A stretch of 64,000 bases of DNA from Mycobacterium sp. DL440 (lineage in GTDB: Bacteria > Actinomycetota > Actinomycetes > Mycobacteriales > Mycobacteriaceae). The position numbers were made by a program, and so were the translations under genes. The DNA is taken from contig NZ_CP050191.1 in assembly GCF_011745145.1 (NCBI RefSeq), positions 4,909,433 to 4,973,432 on the forward strand, in the 5' to 3' direction. Positions 1-8,278 of the stretch are shown here, in pieces. The notes under the pieces were generated by a model. That model was not told the origin of the DNA. It ran no database searches and saw only the letters and a list, made by a program, of their open reading frames with translations. Position 1 is the first letter of the stretch. Every line of letters starts with the position of its first letter.

Positions 1-14
1 GCCGGTCACCGTGG

Positions 15-227
15 ATGAACGATCGCGTCACCGTGCTGCGCGGCTTCCTCGCCGATCTGCACGGCCTGCACCTCCCGCCGGAGCTGGCCCGGGTTCAGGT
101 GGCCGGTCACATCGACCTCCTGGTCTCCGTGCTGCGACTGGACCGTCAGGCCGCGCGTCAGTTCGTCACCGACGACGTCTTACGCGAGATGGCCGTCGAC
201 ATCGCCACCGCTGTCGCCTCCGAGTAG
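15..227 (+). CDS. Small hypothetical protein, possibly the end of a longer gene
   Basis: An open frame of 70 codons starts at an ATG at 15 and ends in TAG. The frame stays open upstream to the window edge, so the true gene may begin outside the window. The protein is leucine- and valine-rich with charged residues spaced as in amphipathic helices, and has no signal peptide or membrane segment. I do not recognise a family. It lies ahead of the two tRNA genes on the other strand, separated by a hairpin region. Whether it is a whole short protein or a C-terminal piece cannot be decided here. Confidence 0.4.
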   Translation: MNDRVTVLRGFLADLHGLHLPPELARVQVAGHIDLLVSVLRLDRQAARQFVTDDVLREMAVDIATAVASE

Positions 228-254
228 CTTTCCCCACGGCTTAGCCGCCGACGC

Positions 255-311
255 CGAGATCGACACCAGGGTTGTTGCTTCGCAGGAATCACAGCCCTGG
301 TGTCGATCTCG
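255..311. repeat. 17-bp perfect inverted repeat (hairpin)
   Basis: Arms at 255-271 and 295-311 are perfect reverse complements with a 23-base loop. The right arm can alternatively pair its first 8 bases (295-302) with 315-322, so two mutually exclusive hairpins are possible. It lies between the stop of the small ORF and the terminator of tRNA-Arg. It could end transcription of the small ORF, but no clear T-tract follows. Confidence 0.6.
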
Positions 312-348
312 ATGCACCAGGGCCCGCCCGAAACAATCCGCCAGAAAC

Positions 349-384
349 AAATCGAGGCGCAGTCCGCAGACCGCGCCTCGATTT
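349..384 (-). terminator. Intrinsic terminator of tRNA-Arg
   Basis: A perfect 12-bp stem (349-360 with 373-384, 12-base loop) lies 7 bases beyond the 3' end of tRNA-Arg. Read on the minus strand it is followed by TTTGTTTCTGG, a T-rich run. Position, stem and T-run fit a Rho-independent terminator for the tRNA transcription unit. Confidence 0.75.
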
Positions 385-391
385 CTATGCG

Positions 392-464
392 TGCGCCCGA
401 AGGGATTCGAACCCCTAACCTTCTGATCCGTAGTCAGATGCTCTATCCGTTGAGCTACGGGCGC
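392..464 (-). tRNA. tRNA-Arg(ACG)
   Basis: The 73-nt cloverleaf has acceptor stem GCGCCCG / CGGGCGC with A as discriminator, anticodon loop CTACGGA giving anticodon ACG, and a T-arm containing GGTTCGAATCC (here AGGGGTTCGAATCCCTT). CCA is not encoded. It lies 40 bases downstream of tRNA-Ser(GCT) on the same strand, so the two are probably co-transcribed and end at the terminator 349-384. The same pair precedes hisC2 in M. tuberculosis, from memory. Confidence 0.97.
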
Positions 465-504
465 CTAGCGTTATTCAGTTGTGCGGCTGACAAGTCAACC
501 GTGG

Positions 505-593
505 CGGAGGCGAGAGGATTTGAACCTCCGGTCCCCTTTAAGGGGGACAACTCATTAGCAGTGAGTCCCATTCGGCCGCTCTGGCACGCCTCC
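505..593 (-). tRNA. tRNA-Ser(GCT)
   Basis: The 89-nt class II tRNA has acceptor stem GGAGGCG / CGCCTCC with discriminator G, anticodon stem ACTCA/TGAGT around loop CTGCTAA (anticodon GCT), a long variable arm (TTGTCCCCC..GGGGAC) and a GGTTCAAATCC T-arm. The long variable arm and G discriminator are serine identity features. It is first in the two-tRNA unit. Confidence 0.97.
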
Positions 594-681
594 TTTGAAC
601 TTCTGTGAGGGTACCGGACTCCGTCCTGTCGCCCGAAACCGCCGAGGGCACACAGTACACAGCCTCCCCTATTCTGGCCAA

Positions 682-1773
682 GTGAGTATCCGTCTGCGCC
701 CCGAAATGGCCGACCTCCCGGCGTACGCACCAGGCAAAACAGTTCCAGGCGCAATCAAGATCGCGAGCAACGAAACCGTGCATCCGCCGCTTCCCAGCGT
801 GCGCGAGGCGATCCTCAAAGCCACCGAGAACATCAACCGCTATCCCGACAACGGATACCTTGACCTGCGCGAACACCTGGCCAAACACTTGCAGGGCGGA
901 GCCTTCGCAGCCGAAAATATTTCCGTGGGCTGCGGTTCGGTGAGCTTGTGCCAGCAGTTGATACAAATCACATCCACGGTCGGCGACGAAGTCGTGTTCG
1001 GGTGGCGCAGTTTCGAGATCTATCCGCTGCAGATCCGCACCGCCGGCGCGACGGGCGTCCCGGTGCCGTTGCGTGACGAGACTCACGATCTCGACGCCAT
1101 GCTCGCGGCCATCACCGACCGCACCCGGCTGATCTTCGTCTGCAACCCGAACAACCCGACCAGCACCGTGGTCGAACCCGAGGCGCTGGCCCGGTTCGTG
1201 GCGGCGGTGCCCGACGACATCCTGATCGTGCTCGACGAGGCCTACGTGGAGTACATCCGCGACGGGCTGCTGCCCGACAGCCTCGGCCTGGTCCGGTCGC
1301 ACCGCAACGTGGTTGTTCTGCGCACCTTCTCGAAGGCCTACGGACTGGCCGGCCTGCGGGTCGGGTACGCCGTGGCCGATCCTGAGATCGTGACCGCGCT
1401 GGGCAAGGTCTACGTGCCGTTCAGTGCGACGAGCCTGTCCCAGGTCGCGGCCATCGCCTGCCTGGATGCCGCCGACGAACTCCTGGCCCGCACCGACGCC
1501 GTCGTCGCCGAGCGCATCCGCGTCAGCGCGGCCCTGCGTGACGCGGGATTCGAGCTCCCGCCCTCACAGGCCAACTTCGTCTGGTTGCCGTTGGCCGAAC
1601 GCACGTTGGACTTCGTGGCCAGGGCCGCCGACAACCGCATCATCGTGCGCCCGTACGGTGAGGACGGCGTGCGGGTCACCATCGGGGCCCCACACGAGAA
1701 CGACGCCTTTCTGGAGTTCGCCCGGGGCTGGATCGCGGGTGACGCCGGGACTCGGACAGGAGAGACCAAGTGA
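682..1773 (+). CDS. hisC2: Aromatic amino acid / histidinol-phosphate aminotransferase
   Basis: This is a class I/II PLP aminotransferase of 363 residues (the Rv3772 HisC2, also called Pat, group) that transfers amino groups in aromatic amino acid or histidinol-phosphate metabolism. The N-terminus reads RLRPEMADLPAYAPGK, characteristic of this family. IASNE binds substrate, NPNNPT holds the cofactor, and Lys218 in FSKAYG forms the Schiff base with PLP. The GTG at 682 was chosen because the family N-terminus begins there; an earlier in-frame start would lie inside tRNA-Ser. The stop overlaps the next gene's GTG by 4 bases, so the two are coupled. HisC2 versus ArAT specificity cannot be settled from sequence alone. 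Confidence 0.92.
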   Translation: MSIRLRPEMADLPAYAPGKTVPGAIKIASNETVHPPLPSVREAILKATENINRYPDNGYLDLREHLAKHLQGGAFAAENISVGCGSVSLCQQLIQITSTVGDEVVFGWRSFEIYPLQIRTAGATGVPVPLRDETHDLDAMLAAITDRTRLIFVCNPNNPTSTVVEPEALARFVAAVPDDILIVLDEAYVEYIRDGLLPDSLGLVRSHRNVVVLRTFSKAYGLAGLRVGYAVADPEIVTALGKVYVPFSATSLSQVAAIACLDAADELLARTDAVVAERIRVSAALRDAGFELPPSQANFVWLPLAERTLDFVARAADNRIIVRPYGEDGVRVTIGAPHENDAFLEFARGWIAGDAGTRTGETK

Positions 1774-2243
1774 GCGACGCACGCGGCACGTTCGACGGAT
1801 TCGTCAGCCGCGAGGGGCAGATCCCCGACGCCGAACTCGACGCGTTCTGGGCGCTGCTACGGCCCGCCGGTGTCGACTTCATGCTCGGCGAGTGGAAGGG
1901 CGGCGAGTTCCAGACCGGGCACAAGGCCAACGGATTCATGAACCGGCTCAACTGGTTCGGTAAGACATTCCGCTCGGCCGCCGAGGCCCAGCCGCTCGTC
2001 TGCCTGGATGCCGACGGCAACAAGTTCTCCAACACCGAAGCCATGAACGGCGAGGCCAGCCTGTGGCTGGAGGAGTTCCGCGGCGAGGTGACCGCGACCA
2101 TGGTCTACGACGGCCGCCCCGTGCACGACCACTTCAAGGTGGTCGACGACAACACCGTCATGGGCATCATGAACGGCAAGGGCGCCGTCGACCTCACCTC
2201 GGGCATCGGCCGCTACCTGTACTTCTACCTGCAGCGCGTCTAG
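1770..2243 (+). CDS. GXWXG / DUF4334 domain protein
   Basis: The 157-residue cytoplasmic protein contains the GXWXG motif as GEWKGG at about residues 36-41 and a C-terminal DUF4334-type region (about 95-157, ending SGIGRYLYFYLQRV). This two-domain layout is typical of actinobacterial GXWXG proteins, whose biochemical role I do not know. Its GTG start overlaps the aminotransferase stop (GTGA) with GGACAGGAGAG just upstream, so it is translated from the same mRNA. Its stop overlaps the stop of the convergent downstream gene by two bases. Confidence 0.85.
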   Translation: MSDARGTFDGFVSREGQIPDAELDAFWALLRPAGVDFMLGEWKGGEFQTGHKANGFMNRLNWFGKTFRSAAEAQPLVCLDADGNKFSNTEAMNGEASLWLEEFRGEVTATMVYDGRPVHDHFKVVDDNTVMGIMNGKGAVDLTSGIGRYLYFYLQRV

Positions 2244-2785
2244 CCCACCGGCCGGCGGCCGGTGAACGCCAACAGTTGGTCCAGCGGTTCTGCGTCCGCG
2301 CCGATCTCGACCGGGTCGTCGAAACCCGCCCGCACCCGGCCGTCCGGGGTGATGATCTGGCGCGCCCACCCCAGGACACACTCCGGCTGCTGATCCGGCA
2401 CATCGACCGACTGCCCGGTGGCCGCGGCGTAATCCCAGGCGTGCACCAGGAATTCGAGCGACAGGATCCGGGCCATCATCTGCGCCGGCGCCTCGCCCTG
2501 CCCGAACGGCACGGTGCCGTCGACCCCGCGTCGTCGCCATGCCGCCACCGCCGGCCGCGCCGCGCTGACTACCTGCTCCTCCACCGGAGTGTCGGGGTTG
2601 CGTTCGGGAATCTGCGCCCCGGCCGCCGAGCCGATCATGGTGATGGAGTTCAGGAGGTGGTCCGTCAGCCCCGACACGTCGAATTCGCGGCAAGGTGTCG
2701 GACGGGACAGATCGTCCGCGGTGATACCGCTCAGCACGCGTTGCAGCACGTCGAGGGTGGCCTCGGCACTATCGAGTTCATCCAT
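2240..2785 (-). CDS. TIGR03086-family (mycothiol-dependent isomerase-like) protein
   Basis: The 181-residue protein has the layout of the actinobacterial TIGR03086 / MDMPI N-terminal (DinB-like) family: an N-terminal helix, the TPCREFDVSGLTDHL block (about 30-44) with a metal-ligand-type histidine, and EFLVHAWDYAAATGQ (about 110-124) with a second histidine. Such proteins are thought to be metal-dependent thiol-linked enzymes, but the reaction is unknown here. It corresponds to Rv3773c by position. I start at the ATG at 2785, which lies clear of the divergent echA21 start; an ATG at 2815 would overlap that gene. Confidence 0.8.
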   Translation of the reverse strand: MDELDSAEATLDVLQRVLSGITADDLSRPTPCREFDVSGLTDHLLNSITMIGSAAGAQIPERNPDTPVEEQVVSAARPAVAAWRRRGVDGTVPFGQGEAPAQMMARILSLEFLVHAWDYAAATGQSVDVPDQQPECVLGWARQIITPDGRVRAGFDDPVEIGADAEPLDQLLAFTGRRPVG

Positions 2786-2804
2786 ACTCGGTAGTGTCCA
2801 CGCC

Positions 2805-3620
2805 ATGTCTGACACGTACGAGTCCGTTTCCGTCGAGATCTCCGATCACGTCGCCCAGGTGACGCTGCTGGGTCCCGGCAAGGGCAACGCGATGGGTCCG
2901 GCGTTCTGGGCCGAGATGCCCGACGTGTTCGGCACCCTCGACGCCGACCCCGAGGTGCGCGCGATCGTGCTGACCGGTTCGGGCAAGAACTTCAGCTACG
3001 GCCTCGACCTGCCCGCCATGGGCGCGACGATGCCGGGGCTGGACGCCGGCGCGAAGGCCCGTGCCGACTTCCACACCACACTGCGCAAGATGCAGGGCGC
3101 CATCACGGCCGTCGCCGACTGCCGCACCCCGACCATCGCCTCGATCCACGGCTGGTGCATCGGCGGCGGCGTCGACCTGATCAGTGCCGTGGACATCCGC
3201 TACGCCAGCACCGACGCCAAGTTCTCGGTACGTGAGACCAAGCTGGCCATCGTCGCCGACGTGGGCAGCCTGGCGCGCCTGCCACTGATCCTGTCCGATG
3301 GGCATCTGCGCGAGCTGGTTCTGACCGGTAAAGACGTGGACGCATCGCATGCCGCGCGCATCGGTCTGGTCAACAACGTGTACGACGACGCCGACGCCTC
3401 GTTGGCGGCCGCGCACGCCACCGCCAACGAGATCGCCGCCAACCCGCCGCTGACCGTCGCCGGGGTCAAGGATGTGCTGGATCAGCAGCGCACCGCCAGG
3501 GTGGCCGAGAGCCTCCGGTACGTGGCCGCCTGGAATTCGGCCTTCCTGCCGTCGAAGGATCTGGCCGAGGCGGTCACGGCGATGTTCCAGAAGCGCCCGC
3601 CCCAGTTCACCGGGGAATAG
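2805..3620 (+). CDS. echA21: Enoyl-CoA hydratase/isomerase family protein
   Basis: This 271-residue crotonase-fold protein is the echA21 (Rv3774) equivalent by position. Oxyanion-hole segments are visible at GKNFSYGLDLPAM (about 61-73) and HGWCIGGGVDLISA (about 115-128), the typical GGG turn of acyl-CoA hydratases and isomerases. The aspartate in the second segment and DVGSLARLP (about 153-161) resemble dienoyl-CoA isomerases, so it may isomerise double bonds rather than hydrate them. It acts on cytosolic acyl-CoAs. The start codon is 19 bases from the divergent gene's start. The last 14 bases overlap the convergent epimerase gene. Confidence 0.85.
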   Translation: MSDTYESVSVEISDHVAQVTLLGPGKGNAMGPAFWAEMPDVFGTLDADPEVRAIVLTGSGKNFSYGLDLPAMGATMPGLDAGAKARADFHTTLRKMQGAITAVADCRTPTIASIHGWCIGGGVDLISAVDIRYASTDAKFSVRETKLAIVADVGSLARLPLILSDGHLRELVLTGKDVDASHAARIGLVNNVYDDADASLAAAHATANEIAANPPLTVAGVKDVLDQQRTARVAESLRYVAAWNSAFLPSKDLAEAVTAMFQKRPPQFTGE

Positions 3621-4515
3621 GCGTCCAGCCGAGCTCGGCCTTGGCCTTCGCGTTGGACAGCGGAAGCCAGGCCTTGCCGAACGCGGTGGCCGGATACGAG
3701 GCCAGTAGTCCGACCAGACGGTGCGAGATCGGCACCGGTCGGGGCCGGTGCAGCGTGCGGTTCAGTTCCCGGACGTAATCGCCGAACGACTGCGGACGGT
3801 CGTCGACGATGTTGTAGATCTGCCCACCGCGCCCCTTGTCGAGGGCGTCTGCGGTGGCCCGGGCGACGTCGTCGATGTGCACCCAGGACAGGATTCCGGG
3901 GCCGGTCAGCGCGGGTAGCGCCCACCACTTGGACAGGCTTCGGAACAGGTCGTCGTGGGTGACGCCGGGGCCGTAGAAAACGCCGTAGCGCAACACGATT
4001 CCCTCGGTGCCGCTGTGGTCACCGGAGCCCAGCACGGTGCGTTCCATGCCCCGCAGCGCCTCCAGGAATTCGGCCCCGTGCGGCGGTGGCGGACCCGGAT
4101 AGGGATCGCTCTCGTCGATCCGGGGCGGCCCACCTGCGCCGTAACCGTAAGCGAAGATGACCGATTCCGCGACCACTCGACGCACACCGGCCCGCTGGGC
4201 CGCGGCCACCAGATTCGGCGCCCCGCGGCTCCAGAGCTCTGTCGCAGGGCCGAAGTCCTTGGGGCGCTTCGGCCCCCACTTCGGCAGCGTGGTCAGCAGG
4301 CTGACCACCGCTTCGGGCGCGAATTCAGCCATCACCGCATCGATCTGGCCGGCGTCGAGCACGTCGGCCACCACCGGCTTGGCACCCTCGGCGGAGATCT
4401 GGGCGGTCTTGCCCGACGAGCGAGTCACCCCGATCACCTCATGCCCCCTCGCGTTGAGCTCCCGCAGCAATGGGATTCCCGGGACACTGGTTGCACCCGC
4501 CACCAGGACACGCAT
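3607..4515 (-). CDS. NAD-dependent epimerase/dehydratase (extended SDR)
   Basis: The 302-residue protein starts with a Rossmann glycine motif, VLVAGATSVPGIPLL, and an acidic stretch GAKPVVADVLD, as in atypical NAD(P)-binding extended SDRs. Later blocks include RVVAESVIFAYGYG (the region carrying the active-site tyrosine), LRYGVFYGPG and SWVHIDDVARA, all standard in nucleotide-sugar epimerase-like proteins. Substrate is unknown. Its ATG directly abuts the stop codon of the membrane protein gene upstream, so the two form an operon. The 3' end runs 14 bases into echA21 on the other strand. Confidence 0.85.
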   Translation of the reverse strand: MRVLVAGATSVPGIPLLRELNARGHEVIGVTRSSGKTAQISAEGAKPVVADVLDAGQIDAVMAEFAPEAVVSLLTTLPKWGPKRPKDFGPATELWSRGAPNLVAAAQRAGVRRVVAESVIFAYGYGAGGPPRIDESDPYPGPPPPHGAEFLEALRGMERTVLGSGDHSGTEGIVLRYGVFYGPGVTHDDLFRSLSKWWALPALTGPGILSWVHIDDVARATADALDKGRGGQIYNIVDDRPQSFGDYVRELNRTLHRPRPVPISHRLVGLLASYPATAFGKAWLPLSNAKAKAELGWTPIPR

Positions 4516-4938
4516 CTATGGTTCTCCTACCTTCTCGTCGGACATGCTGATACGTAAGGCAATTGCCAACAGGACCGTGGTCAGCACCAGGCCCGCGGCT
4601 TCCAGCCAACCCACCCAGTTGCCCGCGGCGTGGTTGGTGTCGATCAGGTGGCTCAATGAATGCAGGGCCCAGTGCGCAGTGGCGAAGGCCAGCGTGGGCA
4701 CCCGCCAGCGCGGCCACTTGAGCGCTGCGAGCAGCATCAACCCGAGCGGCAGTTCGAACGACGCGTTGTCGAGGATGTAGTGATCGTTGCGCACGCCGAA
4801 TGCGCCGAGCGTGTCGAAGAACGCGCCCGGCGCGAACAGCATGAACAGACCGAGGATCACCGAGTAGACGCCGAATACGCCGAGGACGACCTCGGGGTAG
4901 CGCCGGGTCTGCGGCACCGGCGGCGCGGCATTGGCCAT
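4516..4938 (-). CDS. Small four-helix membrane protein
   Basis: The 140-residue protein has about four hydrophobic helices (about 18-42, 62-76, 80-98 and 108-130) with a short cytoplasmic N-terminus. Residues RNDHYILDNASFELPLG and HWALHSLSHLID sit between helices. No enzyme motif is visible and I recognise no named function. The stop codon immediately precedes the ATG of the SDR gene, so co-expression is very likely. It is divergent from the MocR gene with 46 bases between the two starts, so that regulator could control this pair. Confidence 0.75.
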   Translation of the reverse strand: MANAAPPVPQTRRYPEVVLGVFGVYSVILGLFMLFAPGAFFDTLGAFGVRNDHYILDNASFELPLGLMLLAALKWPRWRVPTLAFATAHWALHSLSHLIDTNHAAGNWVGWLEAAGLVLTTVLLAIALRISMSDEKVGEP

Positions 4939-4984
4939 GTCATCACGCTAACGCCACAGTGGTCTCCGAGTAGGCTCCAATTCC

Positions 4985-6364
4985 ATGGCAGATTCGGGTA
5001 CCAGTTCCGGGCCGGAGCTGCTGGTCGAACTGGACCGGGCCAGCAAGGCACCGTTGCACCGTCAGCTCGCCGACGGACTGCGCGACGCCATCCGTTCCGG
5101 TCGGTTGGCCCCGGCGTCGCGGATGCCGTCCACCCGCGTGCTGTCGGCCGACCTCGGAGTGTCGAGACGGCTCGTGGTCGAGGCCTACGGGCAACTGACG
5201 GCAGAGGGATTCCTGCACAGCAGCCAGGGCGGCAGCACCCGGGTCGCGGCCGTCGACGCCGCCCCCTCCAGCTTCGGCCCCGACCGCGTCCGTCCCCGCT
5301 TCGACATCGACTTCGCCCCAGGCTCACCGGATCTCGCCAGCTTCCCGCGTCAGGCCTGGCTACGGGCCATGCGCCAGGGCCTGGCCGAGATCGAATCCAG
5401 CGCATTCGGCTACGTGGCACCCCACGGACTGCCGGCCGCCCGGACCGCGGTGGCCGACTACCTGCGCCGTACCCGGGGGGTGGTCGCCGACCCACGCCGC
5501 ATCGTGTTGTGCTCGGGCGCAACACAAGCCGTCGCGCTGCTCGCCCGATGCCTGGACGGGCCGATCGCGGTGGAGGATCCGGGATTCTGGCTGCACCGAA
5601 TGATCCTGCGACACAACGGCGCCGAACCGATCCCCATCCCGGTGGACGACAACGGCATCGACGTCGGTGCACTGGCCGCCACTGACGCCACCACGGTGCT
5701 GACCACCCCGGCCCATCAATCGCCGACGGGGGTGGTGCTCTCGGCCGCCCGTCGGACCGAACTACTGGAATGGGGCCAACCCGGACGGTTGATCATCGAG
5801 GACGACTACGACGCCGAGTACCGCTACGACCGGGCGCCAGTGGGTGCACTGCAAGGGGTCGCGCCCGATCGGGTGGTGTACCTCGGGTCGACCAGCAAGA
5901 CCCTGGCCCCTGGACTGCGCATCGGCTGGATGGTCGTGCCCACCCACCTGATCGAGCGCGTTCGGACCGCGAAAAGCCTTGCCGATACCGGAAGTTCGGT
6001 GATGGATCAGATCGCTTTCAGCCAGTTCCTCACCTCCGGCGGCTACGACCGCCACCTGCGTCAGATGCGCCGCCGCTACCCGGCCCGGCGCGAAGCTCTG
6101 CTGGCCGCACTGTCGCGCCACCTGCCCCAGGCCGAGGTACTGGGGGCGGCCGCCGGCGTGCATCTGACCGTGCGGTTCCCGCCCGGCTTCCCCATCGACG
6201 ACCTGACCCGCCGCGCCGCCGAGTTACGCATCCGGCTGGAGCCGCTGGCACCGTGTTACTCCGACCCTTCCAGCGCGCAGCCCGGGCTGATCCTGGGTTA
6301 CGCCAACCTCACCGAGTCCCAGATCGCCACCGGCGTGGAGATGCTCGGTGAGGCTGCGCACTGA
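4985..6364 (+). CDS. MocR/PdxR-type regulator (GntR + aminotransferase fold)
   Basis: The 459-residue protein has an N-terminal GntR winged helix (about 20-85; MPSTRVLSADLGVSRRLVVEAY is the recognition region) joined to a class I aminotransferase domain (about 105-455). The PLP lysine is conserved as Lys305 in GSTSKTLAPG, and IIEDDYDAEYRYD carries the PLP-pyridine aspartate. MocR proteins use PLP as a sensor and usually control a divergent neighbour. Here that neighbour is the membrane protein-SDR pair, whose start is 46 bases away. The ligand or pathway sensed is not evident. Confidence 0.9.
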   Translation: MADSGTSSGPELLVELDRASKAPLHRQLADGLRDAIRSGRLAPASRMPSTRVLSADLGVSRRLVVEAYGQLTAEGFLHSSQGGSTRVAAVDAAPSSFGPDRVRPRFDIDFAPGSPDLASFPRQAWLRAMRQGLAEIESSAFGYVAPHGLPAARTAVADYLRRTRGVVADPRRIVLCSGATQAVALLARCLDGPIAVEDPGFWLHRMILRHNGAEPIPIPVDDNGIDVGALAATDATTVLTTPAHQSPTGVVLSAARRTELLEWGQPGRLIIEDDYDAEYRYDRAPVGALQGVAPDRVVYLGSTSKTLAPGLRIGWMVVPTHLIERVRTAKSLADTGSSVMDQIAFSQFLTSGGYDRHLRQMRRRYPARREALLAALSRHLPQAEVLGAAAGVHLTVRFPPGFPIDDLTRRAAELRIRLEPLAPCYSDPSSAQPGLILGYANLTESQIATGVEMLGEAAH

Positions 6365-6365
6365 G

Positions 6366-7094
6366 TCACCCGTGCGCGGCGGTCTGATCCACGTTCCGGT
6401 CCGACTGCTTGATGCCCAATTTGCCGACCACGTAATCGGCTGCCTGATCGGTCAGCCCGTTGGCGGCGTACAAGTTGTGCGCATTGTTATCGCTACCGGT
6501 CGGCGAGCACACCGGGTCCTCCGGGATGCACAGGTCATCCGTCTTGGCGGTGTACCGGGAACCGACCGTGATCGGCGGTGCGCCGGTGTAGATCATCTGC
6601 AGGAAGCCGCTCGACGGCTTGCCGAACAGTGCCACCGCGGCGACATGGTCGGCCACCTCGGCGGGCAACGGGCCACTGATGCTCGGCGGCAACACGAACC
6701 CCTGCGGCACCGCATCCTCGGTGAGGTAAGCGGTCACTGCAGCACCCTGCGAGAAACCGCCCAGCACGATCTTGGTGTCGGGGCACGCAGCCACCGTGGC
6801 CCTGACCTTGTTGCTCGCGTCGGCGACGCCGTCCGCCGCAGTCGCAAAGTCAAGTGACGCTGGGTAATTCACCGCGTAGACATCGACGGACTTCCCGCCG
6901 GCCCTGGCCTGCAGCGCATTCACGAACGCGTCCCCGACGCCACCGACTCCCGGTGGCTCGAACGTGCCCCGCGCGAAGACAACCTGCACGTCCGCACACG
7001 ATTCCGCAGAAGCCTGACCGGCAGCGGCGATGCACCCACCCGCCACGAACGCCGACGATGCCACCGCCGCCAACCAACGACCAATCCGGTTCAT
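6366..7094 (-). CDS. Secreted cutinase-family serine esterase
   Basis: The 242-residue exported alpha/beta hydrolase has a signal peptide ending near residue 30 (GQASA before ESCADV). The cutinase triad is present: Ser115 in GGFSQGA, Asp193 in EDPVC and His206 in HNLYA. The paired cysteines (C33/C104, C189/C196) match the family's disulfides. It belongs to the mycobacterial Culp group of lipid and ester hydrolases. I chose the ATG at 7094 because it opens directly into the basic part of the signal peptide; a start 12 bases earlier is possible. It converges on the MocR gene with one base between stops. Confidence 0.9.
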   Translation of the reverse strand: MNRIGRWLAAVASSAFVAGGCIAAAGQASAESCADVQVVFARGTFEPPGVGGVGDAFVNALQARAGGKSVDVYAVNYPASLDFATAADGVADASNKVRATVAACPDTKIVLGGFSQGAAVTAYLTEDAVPQGFVLPPSISGPLPAEVADHVAAVALFGKPSSGFLQMIYTGAPPITVGSRYTAKTDDLCIPEDPVCSPTGSDNNAHNLYAANGLTDQAADYVVGKLGIKQSDRNVDQTAAHG

Positions 7095-7234
7095 TTTCGA
7101 CCCCACACTCGTTCCGACCCACCATAACTTTTCGTGCCAACTACTCCTCGATACCCAAGATCAAGGCCGGGCGAATCTCTCCGGGTGTGTGATGTGCGAC
7201 ACATTTAGCCGATGCGGCGGGGGTCTTCGATTTG

Positions 7235-8152
7235 CTACGAGGCGGCCCCGACGCGCTGGCGCTCGCGCTTTTCCTCGTAGAACCGGGCCCGTTCATCGAC
7301 CGCGTCGAGGAACTGGGCGAGCTCCTCGCGGGCCTTCTCACCTTCTGGCCCGAAATCGGTTCGATCGAAGATCCGCCAGAAGCGCAGCACCGGCTGCACC
7401 ACGTCGTCGTGATGGACACGCAGGTCGTAGATGCCCGCCTTGGCGATGGTGATCGCGTTCTGCGCGAAGTCGGCCATTCCGAGCCCGGGCATCGCGAAGT
7501 TCACCACCTCATCGCGGATGGCCATCATCGAGGCATCGGGCGCCAGGTCCAGCGCGGCCGCCATGAGATTGCGGTAGAACACCATGTGCAGGTTCTCGTC
7601 GGCGGCGATCCGACCGAGGAGTTGATCGGCGATCGGGCAGCCGGATGCCCGCCCGGTGTTGCGATGCGATACCCGGGTGGCCAGCTCCTGGAACGACACA
7701 TAAGCCATCGCCGCCAACGGTGTCTTGTCGCCCGAGTCATATCCGGCGACCGTATGTGCCATGCGAAGACGTTCCAGGGCAACCGGATCCACACCGCGCG
7801 TGACAACGAGGTAGTCGCGCAGAGCGATGCTGTGGCGGCCCTCTTCGGCCGTCCACTGCCCGACCCAGGTGCCCCACGCGCCGTCGCGGGAGAACCGCGT
7901 GGCTATCTCGCGGTGATAAGACGGCAGGTTGTCTTCGGTCAGCAGGTTGACGGTCATGGCCACCTTGGCGACAGGGTCCAGCGGCGAATCCTCGGGCTGC
8001 CAGTCTTCTCCGCCCATGAAGGCGAAGTCGCGCCCCCTGCTCCACGGAACGTAGTCGTGTGGAAACCATTCCCGCGCCATCGACAGGTGACGGTCAAGGT
8101 TGCTCGCGACAACCGGTTCCAGTTCGTGGAGCACTCCGCTCTGGGTGTCCAT
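7235..8152 (-). CDS. Acyl-ACP desaturase (soluble diiron type)
   Basis: The 305-residue protein is a soluble fatty-acid desaturase related to mycobacterial DesA1/DesA2. All six expected diiron ligands can be placed: Glu73, Glu104-x-x-His107 (EGRH), Glu156 and Glu186-x-x-His189 (ENLH). It would introduce a double bond into ACP-bound acyl chains using oxygen and reduced ferredoxin, feeding unsaturated fatty acids or meromycolate modification. It sits alone, with a conspicuous tandem palindrome about 50 bases upstream that is probably its operator. Whether it is DesA2 or another paralogue cannot be told here. Confidence 0.88.
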   Translation of the reverse strand: MDTQSGVLHELEPVVASNLDRHLSMAREWFPHDYVPWSRGRDFAFMGGEDWQPEDSPLDPVAKVAMTVNLLTEDNLPSYHREIATRFSRDGAWGTWVGQWTAEEGRHSIALRDYLVVTRGVDPVALERLRMAHTVAGYDSGDKTPLAAMAYVSFQELATRVSHRNTGRASGCPIADQLLGRIAADENLHMVFYRNLMAAALDLAPDASMMAIRDEVVNFAMPGLGMADFAQNAITIAKAGIYDLRVHHDDVVQPVLRFWRIFDRTDFGPEGEKAREELAQFLDAVDERARFYEEKRERQRVGAAS

Positions 8153-8202
8153 TCCGGTCCTCCCAACGTGTGGCAGCGCGTCGACGTCAGCGCGCCGTTC
8201 CC

Positions 8203-8240
8203 AACCTACGGTACCGTAGGTTACGGAACCGTAGGTTACG
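8203..8240 (-). promoter_or_regulatory. Tandem palindromic operator upstream of the desaturase gene
   Basis: Bases 8203-8222 form a perfect 20-bp palindrome (AACCTACGGTACCGTAGGTT). The unit TACGGTACCGTAGGT (8207-8221) repeats as TACGGAACCGTAGGT (8222-8236) and starts a third time (TACG, 8237-8240), a 15-bp period. Such arrays are typical TetR-family binding sites. It lies 51-88 bases before the desaturase start and after the stop of the upstream gene, so it most likely controls the desaturase. No TetR gene adjoins it. Confidence 0.7.
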
Positions 8241-8278
8241 TTTTCGTGAAACGAAAGGCCCCAGACAACCGGCCGAGC

